NCBI GenBank assembly: GCA_030697975.1
Contig: JAUYOQ010000144.1
Coordinates: forward strand, 1 to 12,110
Direction: 5' to 3'
DNA: 12,110 nt
Origin: Nitrosopumilaceae archaeon
Lineage (GTDB): Archaea > Thermoproteota > Nitrososphaeria > Nitrososphaerales > Nitrosopumilaceae
Made by a program: the position numbers and the translations under genes. The notes below the pieces were generated by a model that saw only the letters and a program-made list of their open reading frames with translations, was not told the origin of the DNA and ran no database searches. Positions 5,715 to 11,494 of the stretch are shown piece by piece (the first letter of the stretch is position 1; the number at the start of each line of letters is the position of its first letter).

Positions 5715-6788
5715 CAAAAGTCGTGCGCCGTCTGATACAACAACAACTTTTTGCCTGGCGCCCTGCACCTTTAAGATGTGATTCATTGCTTGTGCAACCC
5801 CACTAAATGAGAGAATGTTTAATTTTTTCAAGTAAAATTCAGGAAGTATAGAAACTATTCCGACTTGAAACTTTTTTTGAAGCTCAGTCAGAAACAGTAG
5901 AGTTTCCATCCCGTTGATGTATTTGGCCGGTTTTTTTAGTCTGTCAAGGCTCATTTGTCCTTCGATATAGTATTGAATTGCACTAGAGCCAATGCCGTGA
6001 GTGCACTCTGCAAGAAGTACTGCTAGTCCTTCGTTTCGCACTGCCTCGCTACAGTTCCAAAGAGCTGAAAGTGATTTGTCAAGTGAGTCGTTGCTTGATT
6101 CCTTTCCTGTGCTGATGATAAGTGTTCTGTGTTTTCCAATTTCTTTTGTTGCCGACTCTACAAACGGTTTTGAAACTGACATTGTAGAAGAAGGATGACC
6201 TATTGCTAGATCAACAATGCCATTAGAGTTTGAGGCAATCTCTATTGCAAATATCTCAAATTTATCAACAAACTGTTTTGCGACAGAAACGTTTTCAACA
6301 TCTTGCCCTGGAGCTGGGAGTTCGCCCTTTCGTTTCTCATATGCCAAAAGCATCTCCTCTGCTCCAAATTTTCGAAGCAGTCTTGTTGCTATAGACTCAA
6401 AGCCAAACAGACCGTCAAATTCCATTTCGCCAATAAAAACTAGATTCGAGTTTGAAAGCTCAGGTTTTTCAAATTCCAAAATAGAGCTGCCTTCTGGCAA
6501 GCTGTTCTTTAATGCATCCATAATTTTTTTTTCTGCAAATATCCGTGGAATGCGAAATGATTTTTGCTCACATTTTGCAAAAAGTGCAAGTAGCGTTTTC
6601 TGTACTGCCTTTGAGTTATTCAAAACTACGATTTCAAGAGGCTTTGTCAGGTCAAGTGGGTCAAGTCTTGAGCTGATTTCTGTGTCCGCAAGGGTTTTTC
6701 CTTCTGCGGCTAGCTGCTGGCCAAGGTTTTCTGCCTGTATGTCAAGCACAACGTCTGTGGGTCCATAGTTAAGCCAGATTTCAGGCAT
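5706..6788 (-). CDS. LarA-fold (DUF2088-like) protein, catalytic motifs not evident
   Basis: The 360-residue protein resembles nickel-pincer lactate racemase LarA in outline. The N-terminus 'WLNYGPTDVVLDIQAENL' matches the LarA opening pattern. 'GLAVLLAECTHGIGS' (254-268) matches its C-terminal-domain Glu-Cys strand, and the last 30 residues (AMNHILKVQGARQKVVVVSDG...) match the terminal strand. However, the N-terminal 'TRPTP'-type motif is replaced by 'LNNSKAVQK' (57-64), and the histidines and lysine that hold the nickel-pincer cofactor are not evident around 118-145. It may be a non-catalytic or differently acting paralogue; 2-hydroxyacid racemisation should not be assumed. The start is ATG at 6788; a longer TTG start at 6806 would lie within the promoter region. 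It is divergent from pyrE. Confidence 0.62.
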   Translation of the reverse strand: MPEIWLNYGPTDVVLDIQAENLGQQLAAEGKTLADTEISSRLDPLDLTKPLEIVVLNNSKAVQKTLLALFAKCEQKSFRIPRIFAEKKIMDALKNSLPEGSSILEFEKPELSNSNLVFIGEMEFDGLFGFESIATRLLRKFGAEEMLLAYEKRKGELPAPGQDVENVSVAKQFVDKFEIFAIEIASNSNGIVDLAIGHPSSTMSVSKPFVESATKEIGKHRTLIISTGKESSNDSLDKSLSALWNCSEAVRNEGLAVLLAECTHGIGSSAIQYYIEGQMSLDRLKKPAKYINGMETLLFLTELQKKFQVGIVSILPEFYLKKLNILSFSGVAQAMNHILKVQGARQKVVVVSDGARLLLR

Positions 6789-6809
6789 AGTTGAATCAAA
6801 AAACAAACC

Positions 6810-6818
6810 AAAATAAAT
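6810..6818. promoter_or_regulatory. Shared bidirectional TATA-like element
   Basis: AAAATAAAT (plus) / ATTTATTTT (minus) is centred at 6814, 26 bp from the ATG at 6788 on the minus strand and 25 bp from the GTG at 6839 on the plus strand. Both distances match archaeal TATA-to-start spacing. One A/T element therefore appears to serve two leaderless divergent genes whose starts are only 50 bp apart. Confidence 0.45.
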
Positions 6819-6838
6819 CCAGCACAGTTAATTTTGGT

Positions 6839-7441
6839 GTGGGATTTGTGAAAGAGTTTGCTGTTTTTTTACATCAAAATGACGCGATCAAGTTTGGTGA
6901 TTTTACGCTCTCAAGTGGCAAGAAAAGCTCCTACTATGTGGACCTGAGGGTTGTTCCAAGCTTCCCACACCAGTTTCGCAAGATGGTAAAAGACCTCCAA
7001 GCGTTAATTTCAGATCAAATTGGTTATGACAACTTTGACTGTCTTGCATCTGTCCCAACAGGGGGTCTTGTGATTGCATCTGCTTTGGCAATTGAGACTG
7101 TAAAGCCGCTTGTCTATGTCAGATCACAACCAAAAGAGCACGGGACCTCAAAGTCAATTGAGGGTAAAATAGAAAAAGGGGTAAAAATTTTGATGGTAGA
7201 CGATGTGGCAACAACTGGCACATCCGTTTCAAATGCCATAACTTTACTAAAAGAGGCTGGCGCGAAAATAACCGATGTATATGTTGTCATAGATAGGTTG
7301 GAAGGCGCAGATAAATTATTACAATCACAGGGAGTAAAGATTCACAGTCTGACTAACATCTTGGAAATTACAGAAATTCTACATAAGGAAAGTTTGGTCT
7401 CAGATCAAGTGCTTGAAAAAGTAAAAAATCAGATAAAATAG
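6839..7441 (+). CDS. pyrE: Orotate phosphoribosyltransferase
   Basis: This enzyme joins orotate to PRPP, giving OMP in pyrimidine synthesis. The 200-residue product has the type I PRTase layout: 'FGDFTLSSGKKSSYYVDLR' (19-37) at the orotate/PRPP site, 'VPTGGLVIASALA' (72-84), the flexible-loop 'RSQPKEHGTS' (95-104, K99 and H101) and the 13-residue PRPP motif 'MVDDVATTGTSV' (119-130). The GTG at 6839 is chosen because it is 25 bp from the TATA-like element and begins just ahead of the conserved 'VKEF' segment. The TTG at 6791 would add a low-complexity Asn/Lys/Gln stretch lying over the promoter; GTG at 6848 is a further option. pyrF is not in the window. It ends 1 bp from the convergent TBP gene. 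Confidence 0.93.
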   Translation: MGFVKEFAVFLHQNDAIKFGDFTLSSGKKSSYYVDLRVVPSFPHQFRKMVKDLQALISDQIGYDNFDCLASVPTGGLVIASALAIETVKPLVYVRSQPKEHGTSKSIEGKIEKGVKILMVDDVATTGTSVSNAITLLKEAGAKITDVYVVIDRLEGADKLLQSQGVKIHSLTNILEITEILHKESLVSDQVLEKVKNQIK

Positions 7442-7442
7442 T

Positions 7443-8003
7443 CTAGTCGTAGATCATTAGTTTCTTTTCTTCAAGTGTTGTATGCAAGTTGTGAATTGCG
7501 CGGTACACGTCTTCTTCCTTTTTTGCACCAGTACATACTAGTTTGCCTGATGCAAACAAGAGTAGCACGGTTTTTGGATCAAGCATTCTGTGTATCAGGC
7601 CTGGAAATTGCTCTGGTTCGTACATGCTTCTTGACAGTATTCGAGCGGCTGATTCAAGATGGATTTTTCCGCCAAGGTTTCCAGATGCTACCATGTTCTG
7701 GATTGTAACTACAGGGTCTTTTTTGACTTTGATTTTTCCTTTTCTTAGCTGTTGTACTACTATGTTTACAGCCCTTACTGCCATGTCAGCTGACTTGCTT
7801 CCGGTACAGACCATCTTGCCTGAAGAAAAAATCAGCGTCGCAGTTTTTGGACTCTTTAGTCGATATACAAGTCCAGGAAATTGTTCTGGATGGTACTCTG
7901 TTTCTGGAAAGTTTTTTGTAATTTCGTTTAGGTCCATTCTCTGATCAACGGTTGCAGATGCAACTACGTTTTCAATGCTTACAATAGGTTTAGTCTGCGG
8001 CAC
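7443..8003 (-). CDS. tbp: TATA-box binding protein (TBP)
   Basis: The 186-residue protein is the archaeal TBP saddle, made of two direct repeats of about 90 residues. Repeat one carries 'PEQFPGLVYRLKSPKTATLI' with 'FSSGKMVCTGSK' (39-70), and repeat two 'PEQFPGLIHRMLDPKTVLLL' with 'FASGKLVCTGAK' (130-161). The 'VVASA' (13-17) and 'MVASGN' (104-109) segments hold the DNA-contacting Val/Asn positions. It recruits TFB and RNA polymerase to promoters such as those noted in this window. The C-terminus is short and lacks the acidic tail seen in some archaeal TBPs. The start is GTG at 8003, with no upstream ATG and a strong TATA box 28 bp away. It is convergent with pyrE, stops 1 bp apart. Confidence 0.97.
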   Translation of the reverse strand: MPQTKPIVSIENVVASATVDQRMDLNEITKNFPETEYHPEQFPGLVYRLKSPKTATLIFSSGKMVCTGSKSADMAVRAVNIVVQQLRKGKIKVKKDPVVTIQNMVASGNLGGKIHLESAARILSRSMYEPEQFPGLIHRMLDPKTVLLLFASGKLVCTGAKKEEDVYRAIHNLHTTLEEKKLMIYD

Positions 8004-8026
8004 TTCTCGTGTTTTTATAAAAAGGC

Positions 8027-8036
8027 TTTATATATA
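8027..8036 (-). promoter_or_regulatory. TATA box for the TBP gene
   Basis: The minus strand reads TATATATAAA, a near-ideal archaeal TATA box, centred about 28 bp before the GTG start. A second AT-rich element (TTTTTATAAA, 8013-8022) lies closer and could add a TBP-binding site, allowing autoregulation by the gene's own product; that is inference. Confidence 0.6.
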
Positions 8037-8191
8037 CTGCGAAATTCTTTTTGCCTAAAATAAATTCGCAAAACCTAACAGGTTAAGGGCAGCTCAGACA
8101 AATGCCTTCACATCATTTTTCAGATATAACTCTGATTCTTCATTGCGGCCAACAATTCTAGTGTAAAACTCATTTTAAAACTAATGTAGAG

Positions 8192-8265
8192 TGGGCCCGA
8201 AGGGCTTCGATCCCTTGGCTCACCGATTATGAGTCGGTTACTCTACCAAGCTGAGTTACGGGCCC
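8192..8265 (-). tRNA. tRNA with CAT anticodon (elongator Met, or Ile2)
   Basis: A full cloverleaf is visible on the minus strand: acceptor GGGCCCG/CGGGCCC, D stem ACTC/GAGT with loop AGCTTGGTA, anticodon stem ACCGA/TCGGT with loop CTCATAA (anticodon CAT), five-base variable loop, T stem AAGGG/CCCTT, and discriminator A at 8192. It lacks the three G-C pairs next to the anticodon loop typical of initiator tRNA, so it is elongator Met or the Ile tRNA whose C34 is modified to read AUA. The gene sequence alone does not decide; the GGGCCCG acceptor leans to Ile2. The T loop reads ATCGAAG, with A instead of T at position 54. CCA is not encoded. No intron. Confidence 0.93.
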
Positions 8266-8290
8266 TACGAAAAAACAGCTTTGTTTTCAG

Positions 8291-8297
8291 TATAAAA
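8291..8297 (-). promoter_or_regulatory. TATA box for the CAT tRNA gene
   Basis: TTTTATA on the minus strand is centred 29 bp upstream of the tRNA 5' end, which predicts a leader of only a few bases. It lies about 12 bp after the stop of the CADD-like gene, so the tRNA need not depend on read-through. Confidence 0.5.
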
Positions 8298-8308
8298 TGT
8301 TATAGACA

Positions 8309-8941
8309 CTAACAATAAGTCTCGTAACAACCATCAAGCAAAAGGTTTTGCGCCAAAAGCGACCTTTCTGCAATTTTTAGCAGATTCTCGTTTTGAGAAT
8401 TTCTTTCCAGTATCTTTTGCCATGTTTTTGCATGTCTAATGTCTGCTTCCTTGTGAATCTCAAAGTATTGCGTTGCATCATAGTCTGTAATGCCATAGAA
8501 CTTGTTTAGTCCCTCAAGCTTTGTCTGGCTTATTTTTGGGATTTCTTTTTCAAGTGCATACATTGCAGCTGCGCCACCTTCAAGTGAGCCCATAAGTGAG
8601 GATATTTCAGATATTGCCTTTTTTGTCTTCTCAAGACCCTCGTATTTTTCAAGCTCGCTTTCTGAAACACCCAAGGCTTTTGCAAATCTAGTCCAAGGTA
8701 CGATGTGTTCTGATTCTTCTTTTTGGTTTGCCCTAAGCTCATCAAGATTTGATTGAGGCGCATATTTTGCAACACTTGCAACAAATGATGGGACCTGCTT
8801 TACGAGCTGAAAGTATTCCTTTGAATAGCCTGAAAGTGATTCTTGTGATAACTTGCCATCAGACCACATTTGGTAAAATTGATGTTTTAAAAGACTATGC
8901 TGTTCAATTAGTTCATCGATTTTTTGGATTAACAAACTCAT
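8309..8941 (-). CDS. CADD-like heme-oxygenase-fold di-iron protein, candidate p-aminobenzoate synthase
   Basis: The 210-residue all-helical protein belongs to the TenA/PqqC/heme-oxygenase-like superfamily. The di-iron signature H163-X3-D167-X2-H170 is present, with E75 (or E76), H79 and E131 in positions expected for the other ligands. From memory of Chlamydia CADD, which makes p-aminobenzoate by sacrificing its own side chains, Y23 ('KHQFYQMW') aligns with CADD Y27, Y39 ('GYSKEYF') with Y43, and K141 ('TKLEGL') with K152. The E-to-H spacing near 75-79 is about three residues shorter than in CADD. A thiaminase function is less likely. The ATG at 8941 follows a TATA-like box; the longer frame to 9046 runs into the tRNA-Glu gene and is rejected. 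It ends just before the promoter of the CAT tRNA. Confidence 0.78.
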   Translation of the reverse strand: MSLLIQKIDELIEQHSLLKHQFYQMWSDGKLSQESLSGYSKEYFQLVKQVPSFVASVAKYAPQSNLDELRANQKEESEHIVPWTRFAKALGVSESELEKYEGLEKTKKAISEISSLMGSLEGGAAAMYALEKEIPKISQTKLEGLNKFYGITDYDATQYFEIHKEADIRHAKTWQKILERNSQNENLLKIAERSLLAQNLLLDGCYETYC

Positions 8942-8962
8942 ATGATTTATCCAAAGCAGCTG

Positions 8963-8971
8963 ATAATAAAA
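8963..8971 (-). promoter_or_regulatory. TATA-like box for the CADD-like gene
   Basis: TTTTATTAT on the minus strand is centred 26 bp upstream of the ATG at 8941. It supports this start over the longer upstream frame. Confidence 0.5.
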
Positions 8972-8991
8972 TCTTTGGCAGGTTCCAAAAG

Positions 8992-9000
8992 ATTTTATGG
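8992..9000 (+). promoter_or_regulatory. TATA-like box for tRNA-Glu
   Basis: ATTTTATGG is centred 27 bp before the tRNA 5' end at 9023. A second AT-rich run follows at 9001-9011. Confidence 0.45.
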
Positions 9001-9022
9001 ATAAAATAAAAATGCAACTAGG

Positions 9023-9114
9023 GCTCCTGTGGTGTAGACCGGTCAAGCATACCGCCCTTTCAAGGCGGTGATCCCGGGTTCAAATTCTCAGCGATGAAAA
9101 TCCCGGCGGGAGCA
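9023..9114 (+). tRNA. tRNA-Glu (TTC) with a T-loop intron
   Basis: The acceptor GCTCCTG (9023-9029) pairs with CGGGAGC (9107-9113), with discriminator A at 9114 and CCA not encoded. The D stem is GTGT/GCAT, the anticodon stem CCGCC/GGCGG, and the loop CTTTCAA gives anticodon TTC, reading GAA and GAG. The T stem is CCGGG (9074-9078) with CCCGG (9102-9106), but 23 bases lie between them instead of seven. Removing 16 bases (9085-9100) restores a standard TTCAAAT loop and a 76-nt tRNA. A plain search without intron handling could miss this gene, and two protein frames (one on each strand) wrongly start inside it. Confidence 0.92.
9085..9100 (+). other. 16-nt archaeal tRNA intron at position 59/60 with bulge-helix-bulge
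   Basis: The outer helix is the T stem itself. Next, TTCA (9079-9082) pairs with TGAA (9095-9098), a 4-bp central helix. It is flanked by two 3-nt bulges on opposite strands, AAT (9083-9085) and AAT (9099-9101). The inner helix is only two pairs, TC (9086-9087) with GA (9093-9094), closing a 5-nt loop. Cleavage after the second bulge base on each side (9084/9085 and 9100/9101) leaves TTCAAAT. This is the canonical splicing-endonuclease geometry with a minimal inner helix. Confidence 0.85.
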
Positions 9115-9132
9115 CCTACAAGTATTAATACC

Positions 9133-9140
9133 ATAAAAAA
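9133..9140 (+). promoter_or_regulatory. Possible TATA-like box for the prenyl synthase gene
   Basis: ATAAAAAA is centred about 26 bp before the TTG at 9163; a TATTAATA lies at 9123-9130. The match is modest and is used mainly to support the shortened start. Read-through from the tRNA gene is the alternative. Confidence 0.3.
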
Positions 9141-9162
9141 AGTAGTTGGATCTGGACTGATT

Positions 9163-10014
9163 TTGGATAGAAAAAATATCGAGATAAATCCACTTCTTGA
9201 AACCTACAACAGGTACATCAAAAAAATCAACCAAGTTTTGAGCTCAGAGCTTAGCCTGTATTCAGAGTCCGAGTTCAAGGATCCACTGATTTATGCAATC
9301 GAAAACGGCAAGCGAATCAGACCGCTGATTTTGGTCCTGGCATCAGAAAGTGTCGGACATGCAGACGAGAATGCATATGTTGCAGGATGTGCAGTTGAGC
9401 TATTACATACAGAATCTGTAATTCATGATGATATAATCGACAATGAAACGCTGAGACGACAAAAGGATCCATTTCATATCAAGTATGGCTACAACACAAG
9501 CATTCTGACTGGAGATTTTGTCTTGGGATTTATTCTAAATATTTGTGCAAAGCTAAACAATCCAAGAATTACAAAGGACTTGGCAACAACTGCAATGCTT
9601 ATGAGTGAAGGCGAGATGATAGAGGGAAGGCTTGAGACAAGTGAGGATTTAACATTTAATGATTATCTCAAGGTCATAGAGTACAAGACGGCAACTGCCT
9701 TTGAAACTGCGGCAAAGCTTGGAGCCATCCTTGGTGGAGGTACAGAAGAGCAGATAATGTCGCTTTCAGAGTATGGAAAAAATATCGGTGTTGCATACCA
9801 GATAAAAGATGATCTTAGGGACTGGAAAAACGAGGACAAGCTGTTCAATCTTTTGGTGAAAAAAAGTTCTGATCCACGTGATGTCTTCAATCATATGGAG
9901 GAGTTGCTTGAAAAATATTCCTCCATGGCAAACATCGGCCTAAGAAAGATAAAAGACTCTGATGCAAAAACAAGTTTAGAAAATCTAATTAAATTTACAA
10001 TGTTTAAGGTGTAA
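9163..10014 (+). CDS. Isoprenyl (geranylgeranyl-type) diphosphate synthase
   Basis: This trans-prenyltransferase condenses isopentenyl diphosphate with allylic diphosphates to build the C20 (or longer) chains of archaeal membrane lipids. Counting from the TTG, the product has 283 residues with GKRIRP (49-54), the first Asp-rich motif DDIID (89-93) and the second DDLRD (216-220) in 'YQIKDDLRDW'. Both Mg-binding motifs are intact. Product length cannot be fixed with certainty from the sequence; GGPP is the usual archaeal product. The only upstream ATG (9094) lies within the tRNA-Glu intron, so that start would make the first seven codons tRNA sequence. TTG at 9163 is preferred, though CTG at 9157 is possible. 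Its end overlaps the convergent nuoN by 11 bp. Confidence 0.9.
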   Translation: MDRKNIEINPLLETYNRYIKKINQVLSSELSLYSESEFKDPLIYAIENGKRIRPLILVLASESVGHADENAYVAGCAVELLHTESVIHDDIIDNETLRRQKDPFHIKYGYNTSILTGDFVLGFILNICAKLNNPRITKDLATTAMLMSEGEMIEGRLETSEDLTFNDYLKVIEYKTATAFETAAKLGAILGGGTEEQIMSLSEYGKNIGVAYQIKDDLRDWKNEDKLFNLLVKKSSDPRDVFNHMEELLEKYSSMANIGLRKIKDSDAKTSLENLIKFTMFKV

Positions 10015-11482
10015 CTGCAAGGCTTGGAACTGCAGTTTCAACAAACTGTATTATTGGATCCGGATACACTCCTATTCCAACAATAAATATTATAGAAAAT
10101 ATCATGACTGCAACTACAGATGCAGGTTCTCTGACTCTTTTTTCTGTCTCGCCTTCAAAGTACATCTTGCGGATAATCCAACCATAGTAAGCTAGCGACA
10201 GTGCGCTGTTTAGGACACCGGCTATTGCAAGCCATGGTGTCCATGGCGCAACAGCTCCTGCATCAAGTGCAGCTCCAAACAAAATCAGCTTGCTCCAAAA
10301 TCCGTTTAGTGGAGGGACACCAGCTAGTGCCAAAAGTGATATCACAAGTCCTAGCGATGTTATTGGCATTGACCTGCCAAGCCCCTTTATCTTATCAAGG
10401 TGGCTTGATGCCAGAGTTGTGACAATTCCTGCTACTGCAATGAATGCTGCGCCTTTCATTACTGCGTGGTTTAGGATGTGAAATAGCGAGCCCTGAATGC
10501 CAATTGCAGTGTATGGTGCGATTGCAAGGCCAATTAGGATGTATCCTGCATGGCCAATGCTTGAATAAGCAAGGACTCGTGCCAAATTCTTTTGCATAAT
10601 AGCAGCTATGTTTCCAACAGTCATTGTCATTACAGCAATTACTCCTAGTGCAAAGGTCCAGTCAAGTGATAATGCAATTGAGCCCATCACAATTACTCGA
10701 AGTGCTGCTGCAAAGCCTGCCTTTTTTGTTCCAGCAGCCAATAGTGCACTAATTGTTGGCGGTGCGCCCTCGTAGGTGTCAGGAAGCCACATGTGAAACG
10801 GTACAAGGCCCATCTTGAATCCAAATCCTGCAACAAACATTGCAATTGCAAGTAGTGCAAGTGGCAACATTTCAGAGTCAATTGTTGCAAATGTCTGGAT
10901 TACATCACCAATGTTTGTAGATCCTGTCAGGCCATATGCAATTGATATTCCATAAATGATTATTGCAGATGAAAGTGCGCCAAACAAAAAGTACTTGAGT
11001 GCAGCCTCATTTGATGACGGATCCTTTTTCATAAATCCTGCAAGGACATATGTTGGGATGCTCATCAGCTCCCATGCAACAAAAAGCATTACCAGGTCTG
11101 TCGAGTATGCAATCAGTACCATTCCGATTGTTGATAGCAAAATAAGTGAAAAGTAGACAGCAGGATGTGATTTTTTTCTCATATAGTTGAATGATCCAAC
11201 TGTTGTGAATATTGCAACAATTAGCATCGCGATTGCAAAAAGTGATCCAAATGTGTCATCAGCTAAAACGTCTTCTGTAAATATTGCAGCAGGTGCTATG
11301 TTGTTTGCAGCTATTTGGTAAATCACATAACCAATTGATGCAAAGAGTGCGCCAAGTGCAATTGCACCATAAAATGATGACGAGCCATGTTCCTTTCTTG
11401 CTACACTGATTACAGGAATTAGAACGCCGATTGTTCCAAGTATTGCAACTATAATCATTGGAGTTGATGTAAGCTCGATCAT
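10004..11482 (-). CDS. nuoN: Complex I proton-pumping subunit NuoN (NADH-quinone oxidoreductase-like)
   Basis: The 492-residue polytopic protein is an antiporter-like subunit of complex I, with about 14 hydrophobic segments. Key residues of the half-channels are visible: E138 in 'LFVAWELMSIPTYVLAG' (133-149), K163 in 'ALKYFLFGAL', K223 in 'GFKMGLVPFHMWLPDTYEGA' (221-240), K253/K254 in 'GTKKAGF' and H311 in 'SSIGHAGYILIG'. It works with NuoL and NuoM in the membrane arm; the electron donor in ammonia-oxidising archaea is unsettled because NADH-oxidising subunits are usually absent. It is the last gene of the operon here. Start at ATG 11482 is fixed by a strong Shine-Dalgarno sequence overlapping the nuoL stop. 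Its 3' end overlaps the prenyl synthase gene by 11 bp. Confidence 0.93.
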   Translation of the reverse strand: MIELTSTPMIIVAILGTIGVLIPVISVARKEHGSSSFYGAIALGALFASIGYVIYQIAANNIAPAAIFTEDVLADDTFGSLFAIAMLIVAIFTTVGSFNYMRKKSHPAVYFSLILLSTIGMVLIAYSTDLVMLFVAWELMSIPTYVLAGFMKKDPSSNEAALKYFLFGALSSAIIIYGISIAYGLTGSTNIGDVIQTFATIDSEMLPLALLAIAMFVAGFGFKMGLVPFHMWLPDTYEGAPPTISALLAAGTKKAGFAAALRVIVMGSIALSLDWTFALGVIAVMTMTVGNIAAIMQKNLARVLAYSSIGHAGYILIGLAIAPYTAIGIQGSLFHILNHAVMKGAAFIAVAGIVTTLASSHLDKIKGLGRSMPITSLGLVISLLALAGVPPLNGFWSKLILFGAALDAGAVAPWTPWLAIAGVLNSALSLAYYGWIIRKMYFEGETEKRVREPASVVAVMIFSIIFIVGIGVYPDPIIQFVETAVPSLAVTP

Positions 11483-11488
11483 TTCATC

Positions 11489-11494
11489 TCACCT
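11489..11494 (-). promoter_or_regulatory. Shine-Dalgarno site of nuoN overlapping the nuoL stop
   Basis: AGGTGA on the minus strand, six nucleotides before the nuoN ATG, complements the archaeal 16S 3' end (CACCUCC core). It shares two bases with the nuoL stop codon TAG (11493-11495), so the two genes are probably translationally coupled. Confidence 0.7.

Noticed and set aside
6789..6838. TTG starts for pyrE (6791) and the LarA-like gene (6806)
   Set aside because: Both would place coding sequence over the shared promoter, giving low-complexity or non-conserved N-termini.
8942..9046. N-terminal extension of the CADD-like protein to 9046
   Set aside because: It crosses the gene's own TATA-like box and enters the tRNA-Glu gene; residues are not family-like, and the ATG at 8941 begins where similarity to CADD begins.
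9094..9162. ATG at 9094 as the start of the prenyl synthase
   Set aside because: It lies in the tRNA-Glu intron, and the next codons are the tRNA T stem and acceptor strand; a TTG at 9163 fits the promoter spacing and family N-terminus better.
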